A stretch of 64,000 nt of DNA from positions 62,001 through 126,000 of the forward strand of contig NZ_JRKI01000063.1 of the NCBI RefSeq assembly GCF_000935125.1, in the 5' to 3' direction. The notes under the pieces were generated by a model that was not told the origin of the DNA, did no database searches, and saw only the letters and a list, made by a program, of their open reading frames with translations. Source of the DNA: Streptomyces natalensis ATCC 27448. Its GTDB lineage: Bacteria; Actinomycetota; Actinomycetes; Streptomycetales; Streptomycetaceae. Below, piece by piece: positions 15,028 to 23,870 of the stretch (positions are counted from its first letter, which is position 1; every line of letters starts with the position of its first letter). The position numbers and the translations under genes were made by a program.

Positions 15028-15579
15028 ATGCTGACACTTCACCGCGTCCAAGGGGTCCGGACGGTCCACGACGGTCCGGCGGCCCCCGGGGACGCGGTCG
15101 TGGTGGACGGCGCCGCCCTCGCCGTGATCGGGCCGTACGAGGAGCTGTCCGCCGCGTACGGCGCCACGGCGCGCGTGCGGGAATGGGACGGCGTGCTGAC
15201 GCCTGGGCGCCATGAGCCGGACGGGGCCGCGCTGCTGGAGGCGGCCTACCATCCCGATCCGCGCGAGGCCGACGAGCTGGGCACGGAGCTGCTCACGGGG
15301 GAGGCGTTGGCCGCGCTCGGCATGACCGAGGCGCGGTGGGGTGCGAGCGCCCGGCGGGGGCTCCAGCGTCTGCTGGCGGCCGGGACGACGGCGCTGACCG
15401 GGCCGTTCGCCCGCCCCGCGGTCCGTACGGCGGTCCAGCGGTCGGGGCTCGTGGTGCTGCCGGGCCCGTCGCCGCGGGAGCTGGCGGTGGGCGGACCGGC
15501 CCATTTCGCCGTGTTCGCGCCGGACGGGAGCTGTCTGGCGACGGTGCTGGGCGGGCGGCTGGTGTATCGGCGGCGGTGA
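15028..15579 (+). CDS. Imidazolonepropionase-like domain protein
   Basis: The 183-residue product resembles only the N-terminal composite beta-domain of amidohydrolases (VQGVRTVHDGPAAPGDAVVVDGAAL, VIGPYEEL, LTPGRHEP), followed by a helical portion and two C-terminal strands. The metal-binding HxH and the TIM barrel are absent, so it should not be an active amidohydrolase by itself. It follows mqnC by seven bases, a pairing I recall from other Streptomyces, which suggests an accessory role in the pathway. Function is unknown. Confidence 0.75.
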   Translation: MLTLHRVQGVRTVHDGPAAPGDAVVVDGAALAVIGPYEELSAAYGATARVREWDGVLTPGRHEPDGAALLEAAYHPDPREADELGTELLTGEALAALGMTEARWGASARRGLQRLLAAGTTALTGPFARPAVRTAVQRSGLVVLPGPSPRELAVGGPAHFAVFAPDGSCLATVLGGRLVYRRR

Positions 15580-15944
15580 GCCGGGCGGGCGGGGCGAGCA
15601 GCCGGGAGGTTGTCCCGCCGGGCGATCTTCGCCGCGGTGCGACAAGGGGCGCCAGGGGGCGCCAAGGTGCCGTCAACGCCATCCCGCCCTCCATCAAAGG
15701 GACATCAACGGAAACCGAATGACATATCCGGCCCGGCATGATCGTGGGCGCGGGGACGGCCGGGGCGCCCGGCCGCTCACGAGGCACTGCGCAGCGCCGG
15801 CCGGTCGGATGTTGTGTGGGTGGGGGTCCCCCCTGCTCGAGCGAAGTCGAGAGCTTGGGGGAATCCGGCCGTCCCCGACCAGCCGCACGGCGCGGGGTCG
15901 TGCCCGGTGCGGGAACCGGCCGGGGCACGGTGGACAATGGCCGG
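15580..15944. other. Intergenic region upstream of the quinone methyltransferase
   Basis: About 365 bases with no supported gene. It contains the dispersed Streptomyces hairpin element at 15825-15862 and presumably the promoter of the methyltransferase gene. A TGACATATCC patch near 15720 is AT-richer than its surroundings. Confidence 0.5.
15825..15862. repeat. Dispersed hairpin element common in Streptomyces
   Basis: TCCCCCCTGCTCGA and TCGAGAGCTTGGGGGA can pair around GCGAAG, giving a long interrupted stem. Sequences of this form (GGTCCCCC...GCTCGAGCGAAG...GAGCTTGGGGGA) recur between genes in many Streptomyces genomes; this is recalled, not searched. Confidence 0.65.
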
Positions 15945-16643
15945 GTGACCCGAGCATCCCTGGACAAGCAGCCGCACGAAGTCGCCGCGATGTTCGACGA
16001 CGTGGCGGCGCGGTACGACCTCACCAACGACGTGCTCTCCCTGGGGCAGGCGCGGCTGTGGCGCAAGGCGGTGGAGCGCGCGGTGGCTGCGCGGCCCGCC
16101 GAGCGGGTGCTCGACCTCGCGGCCGGCACGGGGACCTCCTCGCTGCCGTTCGCCCGCACCGGGGCCCATGTCGTGCCGTGCGACTTCTCCGTCGGGATGC
16201 TGCGGGAGGGCAAGAAGCGCCACCCGTGGCTGCCGTTCACCGCCGGCGACGGGACCCGGCTGCCGTTCGCGGACGAGGTCTTCGACGCGGTCACCATCTC
16301 CTTCGGGCTGCGCAACATCCAGGACACCGACGCCGCGCTGGCCGAGCTGTACCGGGTCACCAAGCCCGGCGGGCGGGTGGTGATCTGTGAGTTCAGCGAG
16401 CCGACCTGGGCGCCGTTCCGGACCGTCTACACCGAGTACCTGATGCGTGCGCTGCCGCCGGTCGCCCGTGCGGTCAGCAGCAACCCGGACGCCTACGTCT
16501 ACCTCGCCGAGTCCATCCGCACCTGGCCCAACCAGCCCGAACTCGCCGCCCGGATGCAGGGCGTGGGCTGGACCAAGGTTGCCTGGCGCAATCTGACCGG
16601 CGGTGTGGTGGCGCTCCACCGGGGGACCAGGCCGGTCGGCTGA
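15945..16643 (+). CDS. menG: Demethylmenaquinone methyltransferase
   Basis: The product of 232 residues is a UbiE/MenG-family SAM methyltransferase that makes the last methylation of menaquinone. Conserved parts are MFDDVAARYDLTND at the start, motif I VLDLAAGTGTSSLP (about residue 48), GDGTRLPFADEVFDAVTISFGLRNIQD (about 97) and the VYTEYLMRALP segment. GTG 15945 gives the usual VTRASLDKQPHEV start. It is the third menaquinone gene in this stretch. Confidence 0.93.
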   Translation: MTRASLDKQPHEVAAMFDDVAARYDLTNDVLSLGQARLWRKAVERAVAARPAERVLDLAAGTGTSSLPFARTGAHVVPCDFSVGMLREGKKRHPWLPFTAGDGTRLPFADEVFDAVTISFGLRNIQDTDAALAELYRVTKPGGRVVICEFSEPTWAPFRTVYTEYLMRALPPVARAVSSNPDAYVYLAESIRTWPNQPELAARMQGVGWTKVAWRNLTGGVVALHRGTRPVG

Positions 16644-16787
16644 GCGACCTGGGGCCGGTGGCCGGGGGCCCCGGCCGTAACTCCCGGATCTTCGGGCCCG
16701 TTCCCGGATCTTCGGACTCGCTTGGGTAACGCCGCTTCACAGGGCGTGCAGGTGCGGGAACCATGCGTGGCGCGGCCGTGTCTGTAC

Positions 16788-16813
16788 GTCATGCCTGTGC
16801 GTCCTGCCTGTGC
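16788..16813. repeat. 13-bp tandem duplication with one mismatch
   Basis: GTCATGCCTGTGC at 16788-16800 is followed by GTCCTGCCTGTGC at 16801-16813, in the leader of the zinc-ribbon gene. Confidence 0.75.
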
Positions 16814-16888
16814 GTACGGCCGTTGGCCAATTCGTCCGTAGCTGCGTGGCTGCCGATGCGCTGCCCGCCGAGTTCCCGGAGTCCGCCC

Positions 16889-19240
16889 GTGTCCGACCGA
16901 TCCGCGTCCTGCCCGGACTGTGGTTCCCCTTCGCCGCCCGAGGCCCGCTTCTGCATGGGCTGCGGGCGGGAGCGGCAGGCCGCCGCGCCGCCCCGTCCCG
17001 ACGGGCCGCCGCCCCCGCCGCCCCCGGGGCGGCCCCCCGTCCCGGCGGCGCCGCCCGGATCGCCGCCGCCCGTCGCGGCCCCCGTACCCGCCGTACCCGC
17101 CGGCCCTTCTCCCGTCGGCGTCTTTCTCGGCCGTACGGTGCGGGGCGACTGGCGTACCGCGCTGAAGATCGCGGCCTGGCCGACGCTGATGCCGTTCGTA
17201 CTGGCCTGTGTGCTCGGCATCTTCTCGTCGCACGACACCGACGGGGCCGGGCTCGGCTGGGGCGTCCGGATGCGCTGCGCGCTGGCGGTGCTGCTCCAGA
17301 GCGTCGGCGGCCGGATCACGCTGTCCGGCAGTGCCACCGGGCCGCTGGGCAGGTTCGGCGAGGGGCTGACCGGCGAGATGTCGCTGTCGCTGGTGCCGCT
17401 GGTGATCACGGGGCTGTGGGTGCTGCTGCTGGCGCTCGCCGCCCGCCGGGCCCGTCGTGCGGCCGCCGTGGGAGCCGTGGGCGGGGCGCCGGGATCCCTT
17501 CCGGCCGCGATACCGGGTACGGCCGTCTCGGGGGCGGCCGTAGCGGAGACGGTGCTGCGCATCGCGGTGCTCTGCGGCGCCGGCACGTTCGCGCTCGGCC
17601 TGCTGGCCCAGCCCTCCTACGACGGCATGGAGTTGTCCTCGTCCCCCTGGCTGGCGCTGCTGTGCTCCTTCGCGCTGGCGGCCCTGGTGAGCGGGGTGGT
17701 GCTGGCGCGCGACGGGGCGCAGGAGTGGCTCGCGGTCCGCCCCGGGTGGCGCGTGACGCTCGCCGCGCTGCGGACCGCGCTGATCGCGCTGTTGACCGTC
17801 GTTCTGGCGGCCGGAGCGGTCGCGTATGTGTCCCTCCTCGCCTCGGCGGACCACGTCGAGGCCGCTCAGGCGATCGGCCTGCTGGTGCTGCTGCCCAACC
17901 TCGGCGCCATCGCGCTGGCGATGGCCTGGGGTGCGCCGGTCAACGTCGAGTGGAACCTGCCCGACCTGCCGTTCCTGGAGTCCGGCCGGAAGTCGCTCGG
18001 CTACGGCGAACTGGGGCATTTCGGTGGCGGCTGGACGCTGTTCGGCGTCATTGTCGGCGGTCTGGTCGGTGCGCTGCTGGTCGGCGTCATGATCACCCGG
18101 CGCAGCGCCGACCGCCGCGAACGGCTGCTGGCCGCGGGCTTCTTCGTCCTCGCGCTGGTGCTGGTGGTGTGGGCGGCGGGCGCCACCGCGGCGGCGTCCT
18201 TCCATGACGCGTCGGGCGGCGGTTACGGGGGCGGGTACGGCGACGGCGGCTACGGCGACGGCGGCTACGGGGACGGCGGTTCCTGGGACGGGGGCGACTC
18301 CGGCGGTGGCTACGGCTCCCGTCTCGATGCCCACGGCGAATTGACCGCGGGCGGCGCCGAGACGCTGCTGTTCGCGCTGCTGTGGACGTTCGGCGCGGTG
18401 CTGCTCGCCCCGTATCTGCTGATGATGGCCGGGCGCGGGTCCGGTCCGGTGGCCGTCGACGCGGCGATGCCGGTGGCCCCGGCGGCCCCGGTGGCCGTAG
18501 TCGAAGAAGCCCCGACCCCCGCTGCCGACGTCACCGCGGCGCCCACCCCCGAAGAGCCGCGCCCGGCCCGCCGCCGCGTCGTCAAGTGGGTGGCTGCGGC
18601 ACTCATCGCGTTCCTGATCGGCGGCGGTGCGACGGCCGGTGCGCTGTACTACCGGAGCCACCACGGCGGCACCGAGGACCACAAGACGGACAGGAAGCCG
18701 GCCGTGGAGAAGAGCGCCGCTCCCACCCCGTCCGCGTCCCCGACCGTCTCCCCGTCCCCGTCGCAGTCCGCCCCCTCCGCCGACCTGCCCGCCGGTTTCG
18801 AGCGACAGGACGATCCGTACGGCTTCTCCCTCGGGGTGACGCGCGGCTGGCAGCGTACGGCCAAGGGCACCCAGGTCGAATACCGGCCGAAGGCGGGCGA
18901 TTCGGTCCTGCGCATCGTCGTCCGGGCCAACGCCCCGCGTGCCTCGTACGACACCTTCCTGCGCACGGAGAAGGACGGCGGCAAGAAGCCGTTGAACTAC
19001 CAGCGGGTGAAGCTGGAGAAGAACACCTTCCGGGACGGCGAAGGCGCCCTGTGGGAGTTCACCTACGTCAACGACCAGGGCGCCACCATGCACGCCGTCG
19101 AGCAGGCGTATGTCGCCGCGGACGGTACCGAATACACCCTCTCCTACGAGTGCATCGACGCGCTCTACGCCCCGGACGACGACAAGGTGTTCAGCACCGC
19201 GCTGAACACCTGGCAGGTGTCCGCCACGGACGTCGACTGA
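16889..19240 (+). CDS. Zinc-ribbon multi-pass membrane protein with extracellular C-terminal domain
   Basis: The product has 783 residues. Residues 8-25 form a zinc ribbon (CPDCG...FCMGCG). A Pro/Ala-rich linker follows, then about ten hydrophobic segments between roughly residues 100 and 545. Between the later segments is a glycine-rich run of GYGDG repeats (bases about 18210-18320). A last helix (about 572-592) leads to a Pro/Ser-rich stretch and an outer domain of about 150 residues (DLPAGFERQDDPYGFSL onward). GTG 16889 is chosen because the zinc ribbon follows directly. The layout is known from Streptomyces genomes; no role is established. Confidence 0.8.
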   Translation: MSDRSASCPDCGSPSPPEARFCMGCGRERQAAAPPRPDGPPPPPPPGRPPVPAAPPGSPPPVAAPVPAVPAGPSPVGVFLGRTVRGDWRTALKIAAWPTLMPFVLACVLGIFSSHDTDGAGLGWGVRMRCALAVLLQSVGGRITLSGSATGPLGRFGEGLTGEMSLSLVPLVITGLWVLLLALAARRARRAAAVGAVGGAPGSLPAAIPGTAVSGAAVAETVLRIAVLCGAGTFALGLLAQPSYDGMELSSSPWLALLCSFALAALVSGVVLARDGAQEWLAVRPGWRVTLAALRTALIALLTVVLAAGAVAYVSLLASADHVEAAQAIGLLVLLPNLGAIALAMAWGAPVNVEWNLPDLPFLESGRKSLGYGELGHFGGGWTLFGVIVGGLVGALLVGVMITRRSADRRERLLAAGFFVLALVLVVWAAGATAAASFHDASGGGYGGGYGDGGYGDGGYGDGGSWDGGDSGGGYGSRLDAHGELTAGGAETLLFALLWTFGAVLLAPYLLMMAGRGSGPVAVDAAMPVAPAAPVAVVEEAPTPAADVTAAPTPEEPRPARRRVVKWVAAALIAFLIGGGATAGALYYRSHHGGTEDHKTDRKPAVEKSAAPTPSASPTVSPSPSQSAPSADLPAGFERQDDPYGFSLGVTRGWQRTAKGTQVEYRPKAGDSVLRIVVRANAPRASYDTFLRTEKDGGKKPLNYQRVKLEKNTFRDGEGALWEFTYVNDQGATMHAVEQAYVAADGTEYTLSYECIDALYAPDDDKVFSTALNTWQVSATDVD

Positions 19241-19286
19241 GACCGGCCCGCGGCGGCCTCCCGCCGGTCACCGGGAAGCGGACGGC

Positions 19287-19808
19287 TCACAGCTCCATCC
19301 GGAGGCAGTGGGCCGTCCGCCCCACCGGCGTGATCACCGTCTCCGCCCGCCGCATCCCCAGCCGCCGCGTCACCGCCAGCGACCGCTCGTTGCGCGCGTC
19401 CACCATGGCCACCACCCGCCGTATCCCGGCCGCCCGTACGGACTCCAGCGCGGCCCGCGCCGCCGCCGTTGCGTACCCCTTGCCCCAGTACGCGCGCCCC
19501 AGTCTCCATCCGATCTCGATCTCCCCCGTCGGCCCCCACTCCTGCGGCCACGGCTGCGCGCCGGTGAACCCGATGACCGCGGCGTCCGCCGGGTCCACCA
19601 GCGTGTAGAGGCAGAACCCCAGCTCCGCGTGGTGACGGCGCTGGCGCGCGGTCAGCTCCTCGTAGACGGAGAGTTCGGCGGGGTGGCCGCGGAGGAATTC
19701 CATGACCTCGGGGTCGTGGAAGACCCGGTGCCACTCCAGGGCGTCCTCCTCGGTGGGCACACGCAGTTCGACGGCGGGCAGCGGGGACGCGGCGTCCAGC
19801 GGCTTCAT
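19287..19808 (-). CDS. GNAT-family N-acetyltransferase (RimJ-like)
   Basis: The 173-residue protein fits the Acetyltransf_3 branch of the GNAT fold: LRVPTEEDALEWHRVFHDPEVM at the N-terminus, IEIGWRLGRAYWGKGYATAAARAAL as the acetyl-CoA-binding motif A, and VVAMVDARNERSLAVTRRLGM at the C-terminal half. The acceptor cannot be told from sequence. It is transcribed convergently with the zinc-ribbon gene and divergently from the flavoprotein at 19949. Confidence 0.88.
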   Translation of the reverse strand: MKPLDAASPLPAVELRVPTEEDALEWHRVFHDPEVMEFLRGHPAELSVYEELTARQRRHHAELGFCLYTLVDPADAAVIGFTGAQPWPQEWGPTGEIEIGWRLGRAYWGKGYATAAARAALESVRAAGIRRVVAMVDARNERSLAVTRRLGMRRAETVITPVGRTAHCLRMEL

Positions 19809-19948
19809 GGGCCAACCCTTCAGTTTCCGATCGCCAAGGCCCCCATAGACTGCACCTGCCCGGTGCCGTCAGGCGCCCAGATATCCAGATAGCGACCCGT
19901 CGACCCCGTCGGCCCCGTCGGCTTCCATCGACTTCCGGGAGACCCCCC

Positions 19949-21268
19949 GTGCCCGAGCCTGCGTCCGCGTCCTCGACCGAGTCCGTGACCACTCCCCGCT
20001 CCGACCACAGCGCGGACGTGATCGTCGTCGGCGCCGGGCCCGCCGGCTCGACCACCGCCTATCACCTGGCGAAGGCCGGTCTGGACGTCCTCCTCCTGGA
20101 GAAGACCGCGTTCCCGCGCGAGAAGGTCTGCGGCGACGGCCTGACCCCGCGGGCGACCAAGCAGCTGGTCGCGATGGGTATCGACATCTCCGAGGAGGCC
20201 GGCTGGCTGCGCAACAAGGGTCTGCGCATCATCGGCGGCGGCTCCCGCCTCCAGCTCGACTGGCCGGACCTGGCCTCGTACCCGAACTACGGACTGGTCC
20301 GTAAGCGCGACGACTTCGACGAGCAGCTGGCCCGCCAGGCCCAGAAGGCCGGCGCCCGCCTCCACGAGCGCTGCAACGTCGGCGCGCCGATCATCAACGA
20401 CCTCACCGGCCACATCACCGGCGTCCACGCCAAGCTCGGTGAAGAGAAGACCCCGGTCACCTTCCACGCCCCGATCGTCGTGGCCGCGGACGGCAACTCC
20501 ACGCGCCTCTCCCTGGCCATGGGCCTGCACCGCCGCGAGGACCGCCCGATGGGCGTCGCCGTGCGGACGTACTTCACCTCGCCCCGCCACGACGACGACT
20601 ACCTGGAGTCCTGGCTCGAACTCTGGGACCGGCGCGGCGCCCAGGACCGGCTGCTGCCGGGCTACGGCTGGATCTTCGGCATGGGCGACGGCACCAGCAA
20701 CGTCGGCCTCGGCGTCCTGAACACCTCCAGCTCCTTCAAGGAGCTCGACTGGCGCGAGATCCTCAAGGCGTGGTGCGCCTCGATGCCCGCCGACTGGGGC
20801 TACACCCCGGAGAACATGACCGGCCCGATCCGCGGCGCCGCCCTGCCCATGGCCTTCAACCGCCAGCCGCACTACACCAAGGGCCTGTTGCTGGTCGGTG
20901 ACGCGGGCGGGCTGGTCAACCCGTTCAACGGCGAGGGCATCGCCTATGCGATGGAGTCCGGGTCGATCGCCGCCGAGGTCATCGTCCAGGCCCAGGCCCG
21001 CGCCACGTACGCCCAGCGCGAGCTGGCCCTCCAGCGCTACCCCAAGATCCTCAAGGACACCTACGGCGGCTACTACTCCCTGGGCCGCGCCTTCGTGAAG
21101 CTCATCGGCAACCCCAAGGTCATGAAGATCGCCGCCCAGCGCGGTCTGACCCACCCGATGCTGATGCGCTTCACGCTCAAGATGCTGGCCAACCTCACCG
21201 ACCCGACGGGCGGCGACGCGATGGACCGGATCATCAACGGGCTGAGCAGGGTGGCGCCGAAGGCGTAG
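19949..21268 (+). CDS. Geranylgeranyl-reductase-family flavoprotein
   Basis: The product of 439 residues has an N-terminal FAD site (DVIVVGAGPAGSTTAYHLAKAG, residues about 28-50), KVCGDGLTPRA (about 63-73), and the GD-type segment LLVGDAGGLVNPFNGEGIAYAM (about 315). The family reduces isoprenoid double bonds; members act on geranylgeranyl lipids, chlorophyll or menaquinone side chains. Given nearby menaquinone genes, saturation of the quinone side chain, as MenJ does in mycobacteria, is a fair inference. GTG 19949 follows GGGAGA. A hydrolase gene follows on the same strand after 130 bases. Confidence 0.88.
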   Translation: MPEPASASSTESVTTPRSDHSADVIVVGAGPAGSTTAYHLAKAGLDVLLLEKTAFPREKVCGDGLTPRATKQLVAMGIDISEEAGWLRNKGLRIIGGGSRLQLDWPDLASYPNYGLVRKRDDFDEQLARQAQKAGARLHERCNVGAPIINDLTGHITGVHAKLGEEKTPVTFHAPIVVAADGNSTRLSLAMGLHRREDRPMGVAVRTYFTSPRHDDDYLESWLELWDRRGAQDRLLPGYGWIFGMGDGTSNVGLGVLNTSSSFKELDWREILKAWCASMPADWGYTPENMTGPIRGAALPMAFNRQPHYTKGLLLVGDAGGLVNPFNGEGIAYAMESGSIAAEVIVQAQARATYAQRELALQRYPKILKDTYGGYYSLGRAFVKLIGNPKVMKIAAQRGLTHPMLMRFTLKMLANLTDPTGGDAMDRIINGLSRVAPKA

Positions 21269-21397
21269 CGCCGGGGCCCGCCCCCACGGGCCCCGTCCAT
21301 GACCTCCCGCGTAATTGAGCGGGAGGTCCCCTCCCGGCAGCCTTGGGCACGCAGCGGGAACCCCCGCGGCAGCTGCCAGGAAACGGGAGGGAACACC

Positions 21398-22213
21398 ATG
21401 TACGTCGAGAGCCACGACGGCACCCGCCTCGCCTACGAGGACTACGGCCAGGGCGAGACGCTGGTGTTTGTTTCGAGCGCCATGCTCAACACCGAGATGT
21501 GGGAGTACCAGCTCCCCTTCTTCGCCGAGCGCGGCTTCCGTTGCGTCGCCTTCGACCGGCGCGGGCACGGCCGGTCCGACCGGCCGTCCACCGGCTACGA
21601 CATCGACTCGACGGCCGACGATCTGGCCGCGGTGCTGACGCAGCTCGATCTGCGGGACGTCACCCTCATCGGGCACTCGCTCGGCGGCGCCGAGATCGCG
21701 CGCTATCTGGCGCGGCACGGTGCGGGGCGGGTGGCGCGGGTGGTGTTCATCGCGGCGATGCTGCCGTTCCTGAAGCGTACGGACGACAATCCGCAGGGTC
21801 TGCCCCAGGAGGCGATCGAGGCGTCGATGGCGCGGCTGCGGGCGGACCGGCCGAAGTGGCTGGCCGGCCAGAAGGAGGCGTTCTTCGCCACCCACCTGGG
21901 CAACGACGTCTCGCCCGCCCTGGTGGAGCACACCATTTCGCAGTGTCTGTCGGCCTCGCCGTGGGCAACCCTCCAGGCGCAGCAGGCGGCGGTGCACACC
22001 GACAGCCGGGCGGCGCTGCGCGAGATCGGCGTCCCGGCGCTGGTCGTCCACGGTGCCGCCGACTTCTCGGCGCCGGTGGAGGTCACCGGGCGGCGCACCG
22101 CCGAGCTGATCCCGGGCGCGACGTACAAGGAGTACCCGACCGCCGGGCACGGCATCCACGCCAGCCATCACGCCCAGCTGAACGCCGACGTGCTGGAGTT
22201 CATCAAGCGGTGA
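21398..22213 (+). CDS. Alpha/beta hydrolase (non-haem peroxidase-like)
   Basis: The product of 271 residues has the features of the cofactor-free chloroperoxidase group: AFDRRGHGRSDRPSTGYD, the nucleophile elbow GHSLGG (about residues 95-100), an Asp region HGAADFSAPVE, and the catalytic His in AGHGIHASHHAQLNADVLEF. ATG 21398 follows GGGAGGGAAC. It ends at a strong bidirectional terminator. The natural substrate is unknown. Confidence 0.88.
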   Translation: MYVESHDGTRLAYEDYGQGETLVFVSSAMLNTEMWEYQLPFFAERGFRCVAFDRRGHGRSDRPSTGYDIDSTADDLAAVLTQLDLRDVTLIGHSLGGAEIARYLARHGAGRVARVVFIAAMLPFLKRTDDNPQGLPQEAIEASMARLRADRPKWLAGQKEAFFATHLGNDVSPALVEHTISQCLSASPWATLQAQQAAVHTDSRAALREIGVPALVVHGAADFSAPVEVTGRRTAELIPGATYKEYPTAGHGIHASHHAQLNADVLEFIKR

Positions 22214-22234
22214 CCGGGCGCCGGACCGGTACGA

Positions 22235-22269
22235 CGAAGGGCCGCCCCCGGGGGAGGGGCGGCCCTTCG
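22235..22269. terminator. Bidirectional terminator between convergent genes
   Basis: CGAAGGGCCGCCCC at 22235-22248 pairs perfectly with GGGGCGGCCCTTCG at 22256-22269, with a 7-nt loop. It lies between the plus-strand hydrolase and the minus-strand NlpC/P60 gene. Confidence 0.85.
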
Positions 22270-22292
22270 CGGCTACCGGGGGTGCGGCGGTC

Positions 22293-23087
22293 CTAGAGGA
22301 CGCGCACCGCGCCGGTGGGCATGTCGTAGCTGAGCGGGCGCTCGACGATGCCGGTGCTCGGGTTCTGGGCGCCGATGAACTTGCCGTCGCCGACGTAGAC
22401 GGCGACGTGGTAGGCGCTGCCCGCGCTGCCCCAGTACAGGATGTCGCCGACCTGGAGGTTGTCGAGGCCGACCTGGGTGCCCTGGGTGGACTGGTCCTGC
22501 GAGACGCGCGGCAGGTCGATCCCGATCTGGCGGAACGCGGCCTGCGTCAGGCCGGAGCAGTCGTACGACGAGGAGCCGGTGGCGCCGAGGACGTACGCCT
22601 TGCCGAGCTGGGCCTTGAGGAAGGAGACCAGGGTGGCGGCGTTGCCGGAGCCGAGGGAGGCGGAGAGCGAGGTGCGGTCGGCGGAGCGCGAGGCGCGGGC
22701 CTGGGCGGCCTCCTTGGCGCGGCGGGCCTCCGCGGCCTTCTTCTTGGCCTCGGCCTCGGCCTTGGCCTTCTTCACGGCGGCGGCCTTGTGCTTCTCCGCG
22801 GACTTGGCGGCCTCGGAGAGCGCGTTGTCCTGGAGGGCCTGGCGCTCGTAGTCGAACGCGACCTGCTGGGCGGCGTCCGCGCTCTTGGCGGCGCTGGTGG
22901 CCAGCGCCGTCGTGATGGTGGGCATCTCCTGGGTTTCGGAGACGGGCTTTTCCACGGCATTGGCCGGCAGGCTGGCGCCGGTCACCGCGAGGGTGAGGAA
23001 GCCACCGGTCACGCCCGCACGCAGTGCCCGCGAGGACGCGGAACGGCGGGGCTTCCGGTGGCTGGGTATGAGTGCGTTCGGGGACAT
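22293..23087 (-). CDS. Secreted NlpC/P60 peptidoglycan hydrolase
   Basis: The protein has 264 residues. Residues 1-45 form a signal peptide with an Arg/Lys-rich start and a likely cut after ANA. Residues about 75-135 are an Ala/Lys/Glu-rich coiled coil. The C-terminal NlpC/P60 domain carries catalytic Cys 177 (YDCSGLTQ) and His 227 (YHVAVYVG). It should cleave D-Glu-mDAP type bonds in the wall. ATG 23087 is the only start giving a proper signal peptide; upstream DNA is open but lacks such a feature. A c-di-AMP riboswitch often precedes wall-hydrolase genes in Streptomyces, but its conserved parts were not found here. Confidence 0.92.
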   Translation of the reverse strand: MSPNALIPSHRKPRRSASSRALRAGVTGGFLTLAVTGASLPANAVEKPVSETQEMPTITTALATSAAKSADAAQQVAFDYERQALQDNALSEAAKSAEKHKAAAVKKAKAEAEAKKKAAEARRAKEAAQARASRSADRTSLSASLGSGNAATLVSFLKAQLGKAYVLGATGSSSYDCSGLTQAAFRQIGIDLPRVSQDQSTQGTQVGLDNLQVGDILYWGSAGSAYHVAVYVGDGKFIGAQNPSTGIVERPLSYDMPTGAVRVL

Positions 23088-23870
23088 GGCTCCACGGCTA
23101 TCAGGAGCCGGAGGTTGCTGCCAAGAAAGGTGGTGTGCACCACACTTGTCGTGTACGCGACGAACAAAAGGGATCTTTTGGTCGCGCGGCGAGTCGGAGG
23201 CGTGATGTCCGGATTCCGCGATCATGTTCCTACGCATGGCATTTGCAGCCTGATGAGGCGTCGGGAGGGGCTTACCACCTCTGCACCCGCCACGCCAAGG
23301 CTTCCCGGCCGTCAAGGACTTATCGCGTGAAACCACGTGGGATAGGTCACTCTTGAGTGTCCGTTATGTTCCCGTGATCTGACGGACGGGGTCCGCTTCG
23401 CGCGACCGCCGGACGTCACCCGCTCCGTCGCCCGGCCGGCCGTCCGGGGGTCCGCTCGTGAGCGTGAGCACGTACCGACGATCACGGTCGCATCACGGCC
23501 GGGTCACCCAACGGGCTCGGCGGCATATACCAGTTGGCCGGTTCTCGCGCCAATTTGCTTGAAACGGCACTCGCTTGATAAAGGGACCACGTCGCTGACC
23601 AGCGGTAACCCCGGCGAATGTCACCTCAAGTGATCACTCGCACGCTTCGCGTATGAAGATCACCGACGATCCGGCTTCATGATCCTTCGTCAGGTGGTGA
23701 AGATCACAAAGTCGTTGTCGCACCCGTGTCGCAGATCACAGACCGGCGGGCATAAGATGCAGGCGTTCGGGCTTGTGAACTGCCTCACATATGCACGATC
23801 TCTCCGGGGCAGCCCAGTGGGCCCGAGCGGACCGCCATCCAGTCATCGTCGACTGAAGGGAGCGAGGACG
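23088..23870. other. Long regulatory region between the NlpC gene and the nuo operon
   Basis: About 780 bases with no supported gene. The left part serves the minus-strand NlpC/P60 gene and includes GTGGTG-TG-CACCAC at 23130-23143. The right part is AT-richer (about 23560-23800) and holds a -10-like TAAGAT at 23753-23758 and the Rex-type site at 23774-23789. Confidence 0.6.
23753..23789 (+). promoter_or_regulatory. Candidate nuo promoter -10 and Rex operator
   Basis: TAAGAT (23753-23758) fits an actinobacterial -10 box, with no strong -35. Fifteen bases later, TGTGAACTGCCTCACA (23774-23789) matches the Rex operator consensus TGTGAAC-N3-TTCACA at all but one position. The site would overlap or follow the transcription start, so binding there would block initiation. 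It lies about 80 bases before the nuoA start. Confidence 0.65.

Noticed and set aside
16499..19093. An 864-codon minus-strand frame opposite the zinc-ribbon gene
   Set aside because: Low-complexity Arg/Gly/His-rich translation with no motif; it is the complement of a real plus-strand gene.
23088..23340. A c-di-AMP (ydaO-type) riboswitch before the NlpC/P60 gene
   Set aside because: Such riboswitches often precede wall-hydrolase genes in Streptomyces, but the conserved internal sequences could not be found on the minus strand here.
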